DNA of 64,000 bases, from the NCBI RefSeq assembly GCF_009902005.1, contig NZ_WUTT01000001.1, forward strand, positions 1,514,541 through 1,578,540. Reading direction: 5' to 3'. Below, one piece after another: positions 9,342 through 23,809 of the stretch. The stretch is from Halomonas alimentaria. GTDB lineage: Bacteria; Pseudomonadota; Gammaproteobacteria; Pseudomonadales; Halomonadaceae. How positions within the stretch are numbered: position 1 is the stretch's first letter; each line of letters starts with the position of its first letter. The position numbers and the translations under genes were made by a program. Below the pieces are notes generated by a model that was not told the origin of the DNA, did not search any database, and saw only the letters and a program-made list of their open reading frames with translations.

Positions 9342-9443
9342 ATGACCACCCGCATGTTCATGGACAACACCCGCTCCAGCGGCGCCCCCCTTGCCGCCTT
9401 CCTGTCTGCCCGGCCGCCCGCTCGGGGCGGCTGGCGATGGTGA
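9342..9443 (+). CDS. trpL: trp operon leader peptide
   Basis: A 33-codon frame from ATG 9342 (alternative ATGs at 9354 and 9360) ends in Gly-Gly-Trp-Arg-Trp-stop, 75 bp before trpE. Two Trp codons just before the stop are the hallmark of a ribosome-mediated attenuation leader. A 7-bp GC stem (9413-9431) overlaps the end of the peptide. A longer helix, 9429-9440 with 9485-9496 (one mismatch, one G.T), would sequester the Trp codons and competes with the first stem. I see no classical T-tailed terminator, so the mechanism is inferred and the exact switch is unclear. Confidence 0.65.
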   Translation: MTTRMFMDNTRSSGAPLAAFLSARPPARGGWRW

Positions 9444-9518
9444 CGCTCACTCCACTCGCTTGAGCCGCTGCGCCTGGGCGCCTGCCATTGCCAACCCGTC
9501 TTATCGAGGATACCGGGC

Positions 9519-11018
9519 ATGATGACCCCCGAACGCTTTCATGAGCTGGCCGATGCCGGCTATAACCGCATCCCGGTCACCCGCGAGGTGCTGGCCGATC
9601 TCGACACACCGCTCTCTACTTACCTGAAGCTCGCCAATGCGCCCTGGACCTTCCTGCTGGAGTCGGTGCAAGGCGGCGAGAAGTGGGGGCGCTACTCGAT
9701 CATCGGCCTGCCCTGTCGCGAACGCATCGAGGTACGTGGTTTCAGCATCAGCCATATCGTCGACGGCGAACTCCACGGTGCCGCCGAGGTCGAGGACCCC
9801 CTGGCCTGGATCGAACAGTTCCAGGCGCGCTTCAAGGTGCCGCGCCTGGATGACCAGCCGCGTTTCGACGGGGGGCTGGTGGGCTACTTCGGCTATGACA
9901 CCATCCGCTATATCGAGCCGCGCCTGCGCAGCGAGGCCGCCGCCGCCAAGCCCGACCCGCTGGATGTGCCGGATATCCTGCTGATGGTGTGCGATGAACT
10001 GGTGGTGTTCGACAACCTCTCCGGTCGCCTGACGCTGTGGACCCATGCCGATCCGGCCGAGCCCGGCGCCTATGCCAGCGCCGTGGAGCGACTGGAAGCG
10101 TTGGAGATCCGCCTGCGCAGCGCCACCCTCAACACCGTGAGTCCCGGCACCGGCAGCGCCGCAGTGGAGGAGGGGGACTTCACCTCCGGCTTCACCGAGG
10201 CGGGCTTCAAGGCCGCGGTGGAGACCATCAAGGAGTACGTGCTGGCCGGCGACGTCATGCAGTGCGTGCCCTCCCAGCGCATGTCGATTCCCTATCGCGC
10301 CGCGCCGCTGGACCTCTACCGGGCGCTGCGCAGCCTCAACCCGTCGCCCTACATGTTCTTCCTCGACCTGGGCGACCACCAGGTGGCCGGCTCCTCGCCG
10401 GAGATCCTCACCCGCCTGGAGGAGGGCGAGGTGACGGTGCGTCCCATCGCCGGCACCCGCAAGCGCGGCCGCACCGAGGCCGAGGACCGTGAGCTGGAGG
10501 CGGAGCTGCTGGCCGATCCCAAGGAGCGTGCCGAGCACCTGATGCTGATCGATCTGGGGCGCAACGACGTCGGCCGCATCAGCGAGACCGGCTCGGTGAA
10601 GGTCACCGAGGAGATGGTGGTGGAGCGCTACTCCCACGTCATGCACATCGTCTCCAATGTTACCGGGCGACTCGCGCCGGGCCTCACCGCCATGGATGCC
10701 CTGCGCGCCACCTTTCCGGCGGGCACCGTCTCCGGCGCGCCCAAGATCCGCGCCCTGGAGATCATCGACGAGCTCGAGCCGGTCAAGCGCGGCATCTATT
10801 CCGGGGCGGTGGGCTACCTCTCCTGGCACGGCAACCTGGACACCGCCATCGCCATCCGCACCGCGGTGATCAAGGATGGCCAGCTGCACGTCCAGGCCGG
10901 CGCCGGCATCGTCGCCGATTCGGTGCCCGAGATGGAGTGGCAGGAGACCCTCAACAAGGGGCGGGCGCTGTTCCGCGCCGTGGCCATGGCCGAGCGTGGC
11001 CTGGACAACCTCGAATAG
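9519..11018 (+). CDS. trpE: Anthranilate synthase component I
   Basis: A 499-residue chorismate-utilising enzyme that, with TrpG glutaminase, makes anthranilate from chorismate. LLES at residues 46-49 matches the tryptophan feedback-binding element. Catalytic blocks: [31 protein letters not shown] (Ala in PIAGT, typical for TrpE, where PabB has Lys), [12 protein letters not shown] and [14 protein letters not shown]. Two adjacent ATGs (9519, 9522) are possible starts. It is the first structural gene of trpEGDC. Confidence 0.96.
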   Translation: MMTPERFHELADAGYNRIPVTREVLADLDTPLSTYLKLANAPWTFLLESVQGGEKWGRYSIIGLPCRERIEVRGFSISHIVDGELHGAAEVEDPLAWIEQFQARFKVPRLDDQPRFDGGLVGYFGYDTIRYIEPRLRSEAAAAKPDPLDVPDILLMVCDELVVFDNLSGRLTLWTHADPAEPGAYASAVERLEALEIRLRSATLNTVSPGTGSAAVEEGDFTSGFTEAGFKAAVETIKEYVLAGDVMQCVPSQRMSIPYRAAPLDLYRALRSLNPSPYMFFLDLGDHQVAGSSPEILTRLEEGEVTVRPIAGTRKRGRTEAEDRELEAELLADPKERAEHLMLIDLGRNDVGRISETGSVKVTEEMVVERYSHVMHIVSNVTGRLAPGLTAMDALRATFPAGTVSGAPKIRALEIIDELEPVKRGIYSGAVGYLSWHGNLDTAIAIRTAVIKDGQLHVQAGAGIVADSVPEMEWQETLNKGRALFRAVAMAERGLDNLE

Positions 11019-11037
11019 CCCGGTGGCGGAGAGACCC

Positions 11038-11646
11038 ATGAAAGTCTGCATGATCGACAACTACGACAGCTTCACCTTCAACGTGGTCCAGTACCTGGGC
11101 GAGTTGGGTGCCGAGGTGGTGACCCGCCGCAACGATGCCATCACCCTCGACGAGATCGCGGCCATGGCCCCGACCCACCTGGTGATCTCGCCGGGCCCCT
11201 GCACCCCCGACCAGGCGGGCATCTCCATGGAGGCCATCCGCCACTTCGCCGGGCGCCTGCCGATACTCGGCGTCTGCCTGGGTCACCAGGCCATCGGTCA
11301 GGTCTATGGTGGCAAGGTCGTGCGTGCCCCCCAGGTGATGCATGGCAAGACCTCGGCCATCCGCCACTCGGGGCTCGGGGTCTTCGAGGGCCTGGAGGAC
11401 CCCCTGGAGGTGACCCGCTATCACTCCCTGGTAGTGGAGAGGGAGACGCTTCCCGAGTGCCTGGAGGTGACCGCCTGGACCGATGACAATGACATCACGC
11501 CGGGGTTGATCATGGGGCTGCGCCACCGCGAGCTGGATGTGGAGGGCGTGCAGTTCCATCCCGAGTCGATCCTGACCCGCCAGGGCCACGAGCTGCTGGC
11601 CAACTTCCTGAAGCGTCGCCCCCAGGCGCCGCTGGGCCGTGCCTGA
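11038..11646 (+). CDS. trpG: Anthranilate synthase component II (glutamine amidotransferase)
   Basis: A 202-residue class I glutaminase that feeds ammonia to TrpE. The catalytic cysteine is Cys80 in [12 protein letters not shown], the oxyanion motif is [11 protein letters not shown], and the His-Glu pair is in [10 protein letters not shown]. In many bacteria such a protein also serves PabB; pabB is elsewhere in this window and no second glutaminase is seen, so TrpG may be shared (inference). It lies 19 bp after trpE. Confidence 0.95.
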   Translation: MKVCMIDNYDSFTFNVVQYLGELGAEVVTRRNDAITLDEIAAMAPTHLVISPGPCTPDQAGISMEAIRHFAGRLPILGVCLGHQAIGQVYGGKVVRAPQVMHGKTSAIRHSGLGVFEGLEDPLEVTRYHSLVVERETLPECLEVTAWTDDNDITPGLIMGLRHRELDVEGVQFHPESILTRQGHELLANFLKRRPQAPLGRA

Positions 11647-11659
11647 TTCGAGGAGAACC

Positions 11660-12682
11660 ATGATGCAGATGCGAGATGCCCTCGGGGCCCTGATGCGCCG
11701 CGAGAACCTCAGCTTCGCCGAGACCCATGAGGTGATGCGCCAGATCATGACCGGGGAGGTCAGCGACCCGCAGATCGCCGCCTTCCTGATGGGCATGGCC
11801 ATGAAGGGCGAGACCGCCGAGGAGATCAGCGCCGCCGCCCAGGTGATGCGCGAATTGATGAAGCCGGTTCACCTCCAGGCGGACAACGTGGTGGACATCG
11901 TCGGCACCGGTGGCGATGGCGCCAACCTGTTCAACGTCTCCACCGCGGCGAGCTTCGTGGTCGCCGCCGCCGGCGGCCACGTGGCCAAGCACGGCAACCG
12001 CGGCGTCTCCTCCTCGTCCGGCAGTGCCGACCTCTTCGCCGTGGCGGGTATCCACCTCGACCTCGATGCCGAGCAGGTGGCGCGCTGCATCGAGCAGGTG
12101 GGCGTGGGCTTCATGTTTGCTCCCAACCACCACCCGGCGATGCGCTACGCGGTCGCGCCGCGCCGTGAGATGGGCGTGCGCACCCTGTTCAACATCCTCG
12201 GGCCCCTGACCAACCCCGCCGGCGCCCCTAACCAGGTGCTGGGCGTCTACGCCCCGGAACTGGTACCGCTGATGGCCGATGTACTGCGTCGCCTGGGCAG
12301 CCGTCATGTACTGGTGGTGCACGCCGAGGATGGCCTGGACGAGATATCCCTCGCCCAGCCGACCCTGGTGGCCGAGCTCAGGGAGGGCGAGATCCACGAG
12401 TACGTGATCACTCCCGATGAGCTCGGCATCAAGCGCCAGTCCCTGGATCCGCTGCGGGTCGCCTCAGCCGAGGAGAGCCTGCGCCTGGTGGAACAGGCCC
12501 TGGTGGGCGAGGGGCCGGCGGCGGACATCGTGTCGCTGAACGCCGGCGCGGCCCTCTATGCCGCCGACGTGGCCGACAGTCTCAAGGAGGGGGTGGCACT
12601 GGCCCAGGATGCCCAGGCTTCGAAGCTGCCCCTGGAGAAGCTCAAGGAACTGGCCAATTTTACCCGCGTCTTCCTGCAGTGA
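11660..12682 (+). CDS. trpD: Anthranilate phosphoribosyltransferase
   Basis: A 340-residue enzyme that transfers phosphoribosyl from PRPP to anthranilate. The PRPP loop VGTGGDGANLFNVST is near residue 80, followed by KHGNRGVSSSSGSADL and NILGPLTNPAGAPNQ. AGGAG at 11651-11655 sets the start at ATG 11660; a second ATG follows one codon later. It is 13 bp after trpG. Confidence 0.96.
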   Translation: MMQMRDALGALMRRENLSFAETHEVMRQIMTGEVSDPQIAAFLMGMAMKGETAEEISAAAQVMRELMKPVHLQADNVVDIVGTGGDGANLFNVSTAASFVVAAAGGHVAKHGNRGVSSSSGSADLFAVAGIHLDLDAEQVARCIEQVGVGFMFAPNHHPAMRYAVAPRREMGVRTLFNILGPLTNPAGAPNQVLGVYAPELVPLMADVLRRLGSRHVLVVHAEDGLDEISLAQPTLVAELREGEIHEYVITPDELGIKRQSLDPLRVASAEESLRLVEQALVGEGPAADIVSLNAGAALYAADVADSLKEGVALAQDAQASKLPLEKLKELANFTRVFLQ

Positions 12683-12725
12683 GCGCCCTTCACTCTCTTA
12701 GCGCACCCCCAAGAGGAGTCACCCC

Positions 12726-13529
12726 ATGAGCGGTTCCAGTACCCCGACCATCCTGACCCGCATCCTCCAGCGCAAGGAGGAGGAGGTCGCCGAGCGCGCC
12801 CGCGCCGTGTCCGAGGCCGAGCTGCTGCGCCTGGCCGCTGAGCAGGGGGCACCGCGGGGCTTCAATGCGGCGCTGGCGCGACGCATCGCCCAGGGCGACC
12901 CGGCGGTGATCGCCGAGGTCAAGAAGGCCTCGCCCTCCCGCGGGGTGATCCGCGAGGAGTTCCGTCCCGGCGAGATCGCCGCCAGCTATGCCGAGGGTGG
13001 CGCCGCCTGCCTCTCGGTGCTCACCGACGCCGACTTCTTCCAGGGCCACGAGGACTTCCTGATTGAGGCCCGCGACGCCTGCAGCCTGCCGGTGATCCGC
13101 AAGGACTTCATCACCCACGGCTATCAGGTCAGCGAGGCTCGCGCCATCGGCGCCGACTGCATCCTGCTGATCGTCGCGGCCCTGGACGACGCCCAGCTGG
13201 CCGACCTGCACCGCCAGGCGCTGGAACTGGGCATGGACGTGCTGGTGGAGGTCCACGACGCCCTGGAGCTGGAGCGGGCACTCAAACTGGACCTCGACCT
13301 GGTGGGCATCAACAACCGCGACCTGCACACCTTTGACACCACTCTGGACACCACCCTGGAGCTGCTGCCGCGCATACCCGCCGGTGTCACCGTGGTCACC
13401 GAGTCCGGCATCCACACCCCCGGCGACGTGCTGCGCATGCGCGAGCACGACGTCAACGCCTTTCTCGTCGGCGAGGCCTTCATGCGCGAGGCCGATCCCG
13501 GCCAGGCGCTTAGGCGGCTGTTCTTCTGA
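12726..13529 (+). CDS. trpC: Indole-3-glycerol phosphate synthase
   Basis: A 267-residue monofunctional TIM-barrel enzyme that converts CdRP to indole-3-glycerol phosphate. Conserved blocks: [16 protein letters not shown] (catalytic Lys), [22 protein letters not shown] and VTESGIHTP. It is not fused to TrpF. AGAGGAG lies just upstream of the ATG. It ends the trpEGDC cluster, 21 bp from the convergent antiporter gene. Confidence 0.96.
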   Translation: MSGSSTPTILTRILQRKEEEVAERARAVSEAELLRLAAEQGAPRGFNAALARRIAQGDPAVIAEVKKASPSRGVIREEFRPGEIAASYAEGGAACLSVLTDADFFQGHEDFLIEARDACSLPVIRKDFITHGYQVSEARAIGADCILLIVAALDDAQLADLHRQALELGMDVLVEVHDALELERALKLDLDLVGINNRDLHTFDTTLDTTLELLPRIPAGVTVVTESGIHTPGDVLRMREHDVNAFLVGEAFMREADPGQALRRLFF

Positions 13530-13550
13530 GCCGCTTGAGCAACTCGATGC

Positions 13551-15350
13551 TCAGAACGCCGGCGATGTCGGGTCGATCAGGCAGATGACCGTCTCGCCGG
13601 GCTGCGGGTCGAGTTCGCTTCGATCGCTGGCTACCCGCACTTGTCCCTTGGCGTCGAGGCAGAAGAGTGCCAGCAGCCGGTCGTCGTGGTCGCGGCGATA
13701 GGCGACGAAGTCGTGATCCTCATGCAGGCGTGCCACGCGCACCTCGGCGCCGCGGGCGACCCGGCTGGCCAGGTCGGCCCAGCTGACCTTCTCCCCGAAC
13801 AGCCGCGGCAGTTCGGCCAGGTCCCGGGGACGCTGGCGCTCGGCCTGGTCATCCCTGCTGGCCTCGATGCGAAATACCTTGCCGGGAGCGAACTGCTCGG
13901 CGAAATGCAGCGCCGCCAGGTCGTTGGCCTCGCGATAGGGCGAGAGGGGCAGGAAGTGGCCCAGCCCGGTGAGCTCCAGATGGGTCTCGGCATGTTCGGA
14001 GTGGGGCTTGCCGTAGTAGACCGGTAGCCCCACCATGCGCGCCGCTTCCAGCGCCTCACGGTCGGTATCGGTCAGGCGAACCGCGAAGCCGGCCTGCTGC
14101 AGCGCCAGGGCGATGGTGCGTGCCACCGGGTTGGCGCCGAGGATCAAAAAGCCGCTGGGCGGCGGCGTCATCACCCCCAGTGCCCTGGCGATGGGGCGTG
14201 ACAGCAGGCTCTGGATCACCACGGTGGCGATGATCACCAGGAAGGTCACCGGCACCAGCATCTCGGCGCCCTCCACGCCCTGCTCCTCCAGCTTCAGCGC
14301 GAACAGCGAGGCCACCGCCGCGGCGACGATGCCGCGGGGGGAGATCCAGGCCAGCAGCGCCCTCTCCCGGAGGTCCAGGCCGCTGCCCAGGGTACAGAAC
14401 CACACCGCCAGGGGGCGGGCCACCAGCATCAGCACGCCGAGGTACGCCCAGGCCGGCCAGCCCAGTAGGGCGAGCTGGTCCAGCCGCAGGCGTGCGGCGA
14501 GCAGGATGAAGAGCCCCGAGATCAGCAGGACCGTCAGGGTCTCCTTGAACTCGATGATCGGCTCGGTGGGTACCCGCTTCATGTTAGCCAGCCAGGCGCC
14601 CATCACGGTGACGGTGAGCAGGCCCGATTCGTGGAACAACTGGTTGGAGAGGGTGAAGAGCGCCAGCATCACCATCAGGGTGCCGAAGCTGTGCAGCTGG
14701 CGCGGCAGCCAGTGGTGGCGCAGCACGCAGCCCCACAGGTAGCCGCCGGCGCCGCCCAGGCCGAAGCCGATCACCAGGGTGAAGCCGAACAGCGCCAGGG
14801 TGTGGGTAAAGGGGTCGCCCGCCGCGCCGATGACCACGAACTCGTAGACCAGCACGGCGCCGATGGCGCCCACCGGGTCGATGAGGATGCCCTCCCAGCG
14901 CAGGATCCGGGAGAGCGACTCCTTGGCGCGCAGTGTCTTCAGCAGTGGCAGCACCACCGTGGGCCCGGTGACCACCAGCAGGGCACCGAGCACGCTGGCC
15001 ATGCCCCAGGAGAGGCCCAGCAGCCAGTGGGCGGTCAGGGCGCTGACCACGGCGGTGATCAGGGCGCCCCAGGTGACCAGCCGGCTTACCGTATGGCCGT
15101 GGCCACGCAGCTCGCCGAGGTTCAGGGTCAGGCTGCCCTCGAATAGGATCACCGCCACGGCCAGCGAGACCAGCGGGAAGAGCAGGTCGCCGAGCAGGGC
15201 GTCTGGATCGAGCAGGCCACTTGCCGGCCCCACCAGGATGCCGGTGATCAGCAGCGGCAGGATGGCGGGCACCCGGAGGCGCCAGGCGAGCCACTGGCAG
15301 GCCAGCGATAGCAGGCCGATGCCGGTGAGGAGTACGGCGGGGCTGTCCAT
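13551..15350 (-). CDS. CPA1-family Na+/H+ (or K+/H+) antiporter with C-terminal cytosolic nucleotide-binding-like domain
   Basis: A 599-residue protein. The first about 400 residues form a dozen hydrophobic segments with the cation/proton antiporter pattern, including EGSLTLNL, VTGPTVVLPLL, EGILIDPVGAIGAV with paired acidic residues, and AWISPRGIVAAAVASL. The C-terminal 200 residues begin FLILGANPVARTIALALQQAGF, a TrkA-N-like Rossmann fold, so gating by NAD(H) is plausible. ATG 15350 has TGGAG upstream and is preferred over the GTG at 15374. Ion specificity cannot be read from sequence. Confidence 0.85.
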   Translation of the reverse strand: MDSPAVLLTGIGLLSLACQWLAWRLRVPAILPLLITGILVGPASGLLDPDALLGDLLFPLVSLAVAVILFEGSLTLNLGELRGHGHTVSRLVTWGALITAVVSALTAHWLLGLSWGMASVLGALLVVTGPTVVLPLLKTLRAKESLSRILRWEGILIDPVGAIGAVLVYEFVVIGAAGDPFTHTLALFGFTLVIGFGLGGAGGYLWGCVLRHHWLPRQLHSFGTLMVMLALFTLSNQLFHESGLLTVTVMGAWLANMKRVPTEPIIEFKETLTVLLISGLFILLAARLRLDQLALLGWPAWAYLGVLMLVARPLAVWFCTLGSGLDLRERALLAWISPRGIVAAAVASLFALKLEEQGVEGAEMLVPVTFLVIIATVVIQSLLSRPIARALGVMTPPPSGFLILGANPVARTIALALQQAGFAVRLTDTDREALEAARMVGLPVYYGKPHSEHAETHLELTGLGHFLPLSPYREANDLAALHFAEQFAPGKVFRIEASRDDQAERQRPRDLAELPRLFGEKVSWADLASRVARGAEVRVARLHEDHDFVAYRRDHDDRLLALFCLDAKGQVRVASDRSELDPQPGETVICLIDPTSPAF

Positions 15351-15466
15351 GGCGAGGCTCCAGGCGGGGTCCACTCTGCAGATTAGCCACTACCGATGGG
15401 TAGCGCTATACGCGTGATGCCGCAGTTGCCGGAGCGTCTCGTCCGCAGGCGCGGGGGCGCGCACCG

Positions 15467-15491
15467 CGAGGCGCCCGTTCCTGGCGCCTCG
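15467..15491. terminator. GC hairpin between ydiJ and the antiporter gene
   Basis: CGAGGCGCC (15467-15475) pairs perfectly with GGCGCCTCG (15483-15491) across a 7-nt loop, 18 bp downstream of the minus-strand ydiJ stop. It lacks a T-run on either strand, so terminator function is uncertain. Confidence 0.35.
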
Positions 15492-15508
15492 TGTCGTGCA
15501 GTGCGGCT

Positions 15509-20098
<4,590 letters not shown>

Positions 20099-20122
20099 CC
20101 TGGCCCAGTGCCTGGGTGCATC

Positions 20123-20147
20123 GAACCCCCGCCGGCGGCGGGGGTTC
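20123..20147 (+). terminator. Rho-independent terminator of serS
   Basis: GAACCCCCGCC (20123-20133) and GGCGGGGGTTC (20137-20147) form a perfect 11-bp stem with a 3-nt loop, followed by GGCGTTTT. It lies 25 bp after the serS stop. Confidence 0.75.
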
Positions 20148-20230
20148 GGCGTTTTGGAGACATTGCTGTCGATTGTTGCCGTCCTGGCGAAGGGGCATGA
20201 TGAAGGCCATGAACGGCTAGGGAGATCCTG

Positions 20231-21334
20231 ATGAGGGATGCTGACGAGGATACGACGGGCATCATACCGCTGAACCTGGTGCTGGGGCTGGCGGCGCTGG
20301 TGGTGATCGTGGCCGGTATGCGGGCCGGTGCCAGCCTGCTGGTACCCATGCTGCTGGCGGCCTTTATCGCGGTGATCTGCACCGCACCGGTACTGTGGCT
20401 CAACCGCCATGGCCTGGGATTGCGCCTCTCGGTATGGCTGACCCTGATAGTGATCGGCGGAGTCATCTCGCTGCTGGGCGTGCTGCTGGTCAACAGCTTC
20501 GGTACCTTCGTCGATGCCCTGCCGGGCATCGAGCAGAAGCTCTATGACTACTACCTGGGGCTGCTGGATGGCCTGTCGCGCCTGGGTCTGGCCATCGATA
20601 CCGAACGCCTGGCCGAGCTGCTGGATGCCGAACAGCTGGGCGGCTGGATCCCGGCCCTGATCGGGGAGGTGGGCAACCTGCTGATGCAGAGTGTCGTGGT
20701 CGGGCTGCTGGCGGTGTTCATGCTCTTCGAGACCCTGAATTTCCGCGACAAGCTCTCCCGTGCCCTGGCCAACCCGGCCCCCAGCCTGGATCGCTTCAGC
20801 GAATTCAGCCTGACCCTCAAGCGCTACCTGGCGGTGAAGACGGTGGTCAGCCTGGTGACCGGCGCCCTGGTCTGGGTCGCCTGCCTGCTGGTGGGGGTGG
20901 ATTTCCCGCTGCTATGGGCGGTGCTCGCCTTTGCCCTCAACTATATTCCCAATATCGGGTCGGCCATCGCCGCGGTGCCGCCGGTGATGCTTCTGCTGGT
21001 CTCGCCCCAGGGTGGTCTGATCGATGCGTTGCTGCTGGCGTCGGCCTATCTGGGCATCAACTTTTTGATCGGCAATATCGTCGAGCCACGGATGATGGGC
21101 AAGGCGCTGGGGCTCTCCACCTTCGTGGCCTTCCTGTCGCTGGTGGTATGGGGTTGGGTCTTCGGCGCGGTGGGGATGCTGCTGTCGGTGGTGCTGACCA
21201 TGACCCTGAAGATTGCCCTGGACAGCCACCCCCAGACACGCTGGATCGCCCATCTGCTGGGGCCGGGCGACGAGCCGGCGCTGGTCGCGGCGGATCGGCC
21301 GCCTTCCGAGCGGGACGACGAAGAGGGGGTCTGA
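20231..21334 (+). CDS. AI-2E family (PerM/YhhT-like) membrane permease
   Basis: A 367-residue polytopic inner-membrane protein with seven or eight hydrophobic segments. The conserved C-terminal half includes FALNYIPNIGSAIAAVPPV and GNIVEPRMMGKALGLS, which define the AI-2E transporter superfamily. Members include TqsA, PerM and some Na+/H+ antiporters, so the substrate is not known. GGGAGATCCTG precedes ATG 20231. A bidirectional terminator separates it from trxA. Confidence 0.85.
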   Translation: MRDADEDTTGIIPLNLVLGLAALVVIVAGMRAGASLLVPMLLAAFIAVICTAPVLWLNRHGLGLRLSVWLTLIVIGGVISLLGVLLVNSFGTFVDALPGIEQKLYDYYLGLLDGLSRLGLAIDTERLAELLDAEQLGGWIPALIGEVGNLLMQSVVVGLLAVFMLFETLNFRDKLSRALANPAPSLDRFSEFSLTLKRYLAVKTVVSLVTGALVWVACLLVGVDFPLLWAVLAFALNYIPNIGSAIAAVPPVMLLLVSPQGGLIDALLLASAYLGINFLIGNIVEPRMMGKALGLSTFVAFLSLVVWGWVFGAVGMLLSVVLTMTLKIALDSHPQTRWIAHLLGPGDEPALVAADRPPSERDDEEGV

Positions 21335-21348
21335 CAGGGGGCTGAAAC

Positions 21349-21380
21349 GACATCGCCCCGGCCGAGGCCGGGGCGATGTC
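21349..21380. terminator. Bidirectional terminator between the AI-2E permease and trxA
   Basis: GACATCGCCCCGGC at 21349-21362 pairs perfectly with GCCGGGGCGATGTC at 21367-21380 across CGAG. Both flanking genes run into it, so it can serve both. T-runs are short. Confidence 0.75.
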
Positions 21381-21415
21381 GACGGTGTACTGCCGTCGGC
21401 CTACTACAGTGCCGC

Positions 21416-21739
21416 TCAGGCGTTCTGTTCGATGAACTGGCTGAGCTGGGACTTGGATTGGGCGCCGACCAGCGAGGCGACCTTGGTGCCGGACTTGAAC
21501 AGCATCACGGTGGGGACGCCGCGGACGCCCTGCTCGGCGGCGATCTCGGGTGCATCGTCGACATTGATGCTGACGACCTTGAGGTTGCCGCTGCGCTCCT
21601 CGGCAACCTCGTCGACCACCGGTGCCATCACCTTGCAGGGACCGCACCAGGGTGCCCAGAACTTGAGCAGCACCGGCGTGTCGGCCTTGAGGACTTCCTG
21701 CTCGAAGTTGGCATTGGTGACATCGACGTTATTGGCCAT
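21416..21739 (-). CDS. trxA: Thioredoxin 1
   Basis: A 107-residue cytosolic thiol-disulfide reductant. The active site W-C-G-P-C is at residues 31-35, preceded by VLLKFWAP; the cis-Pro motif VRGVPTVMLF is present. It lies divergently next to cysB and 1.3 kb from cysH, whose product needs thioredoxin or glutaredoxin as reductant, so the neighbourhood makes sense for sulfate assimilation. Confidence 0.96.
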   Translation of the reverse strand: MANNVDVTNANFEQEVLKADTPVLLKFWAPWCGPCKVMAPVVDEVAEERSGNLKVVSINVDDAPEIAAEQGVRGVPTVMLFKSGTKVASLVGAQSKSQLSQFIEQNA

Positions 21740-21826
21740 GGGGTTCTCCAGTTGCGTTGCGCTGCATCGAGCGGATCGGGTAGGCAGGCGACAGCTCGGG
21801 TCGCCTGTCCGGTCGGACGATGTTAG

Positions 21827-22954
<1,128 letters not shown>

Positions 22955-23020
22955 GCGGTGGTGATGACCACGGCGTCGCCGGCGGCTATCACGCGGCGAC
23001 GCATGGTGCGGAGGATGAAG

Positions 23021-23048
23021 ACGGCCGCCCGGAACACCGGGCGGCCGT
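23021..23048. terminator. Bidirectional terminator between cysB and cysH
   Basis: ACGGCCGCCCGG (23021-23032) pairs perfectly with CCGGGCGGCCGT (23037-23048) across AACA. cysB and cysH converge on it. Confidence 0.75.
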
Positions 23049-23064
23049 GCTGCATTCAGCGGGC

Positions 23065-23685
23065 TCAGTGCTGCAGGTGCAGGCCGCACTCGCGCTTGGC
23101 CTCGACCTTGGTGGGGTCGAAGTAGTCGAACTCGTTGGGCAGGTCGTGGCGCAGGAGATAGGCATGGAGGTCCTTCGCCGTCCAGTGCAGCAGCGGCGCC
23201 ACCTTGAGCAGCCCGTCGGCATTGCGGCTGACCGGCGCCATGCGCGAGCGCTGGGGGGTGTCCTCGGCGCGCAGGGCGGTGAACCAGACGTCTGGCGCCA
23301 TCTCGCCGAGAGCCCGCTCGAAGGGCTCGATCTTCACTTCCCGGGTAAAGGCGTCGTGTCGTGGGTCGTCGATGCCGGGGAAGGGACCGTCCAGCGCCTC
23401 GCGGTGAGCGCGGGTGCGACGCGGCAGGTAGCTGATCAGGTTGAGGTCGAGGCGGCGCACCAGGGCGTCGGCGAAGCTGTAGGTGGCCTCGGTGTTGTAG
23501 CCGTGGTCCATCCACACCACCGGAATATCCGGCCGCTGGCGGGAGACCATGTGCAGGATGACCGCCTCGAAGGGGCGGAAATTGGTGGTGCAGATCGGCC
23601 GGCTACCCTGGCCCAGGGCCCAGCGGATCAGTGCTTCCGGGTCCTGGCCGAGGTCGCGGTTGATGATGTCGAGCGTCTCAGTCAT
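23065..23685 (-). CDS. cysH: Phosphoadenylyl-sulfate (PAPS) reductase
   Basis: A 206-residue adenine-nucleotide alpha-hydrolase-fold enzyme that reduces activated sulfate to sulfite with thioredoxin. Seen: ICTTNFRPFEAVILHMV, VVWMDHGYNTEATY, APVSRNADGLLKVAPLLHW and the C-terminal catalytic ECGLH. The paired cysteines (CC...CxxC) that bind the 4Fe-4S cluster of APS reductases are absent, so PAPS is the expected substrate. The upstream gap to pabB is AT-rich on the minus strand (TTTTTGTAATAACAACG near 23758-23775), as expected for a CysB-activated promoter. Confidence 0.92.
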   Translation of the reverse strand: MTETLDIINRDLGQDPEALIRWALGQGSRPICTTNFRPFEAVILHMVSRQRPDIPVVWMDHGYNTEATYSFADALVRRLDLNLISYLPRRTRAHREALDGPFPGIDDPRHDAFTREVKIEPFERALGEMAPDVWFTALRAEDTPQRSRMAPVSRNADGLLKVAPLLHWTAKDLHAYLLRHDLPNEFDYFDPTKVEAKRECGLHLQH

Positions 23686-23809
23686 GGGGCGTCTCCTGAT
23701 GCGTATGCCGCCTACCCTAGCCGAGCCGCGGGGGGCGCGCCCAATACCGATTTCTTGCGTTGTTATTACAAAAACAGTGAAAGGTGGCTTCTCCTTATTC
23801 CCTTTTGTC

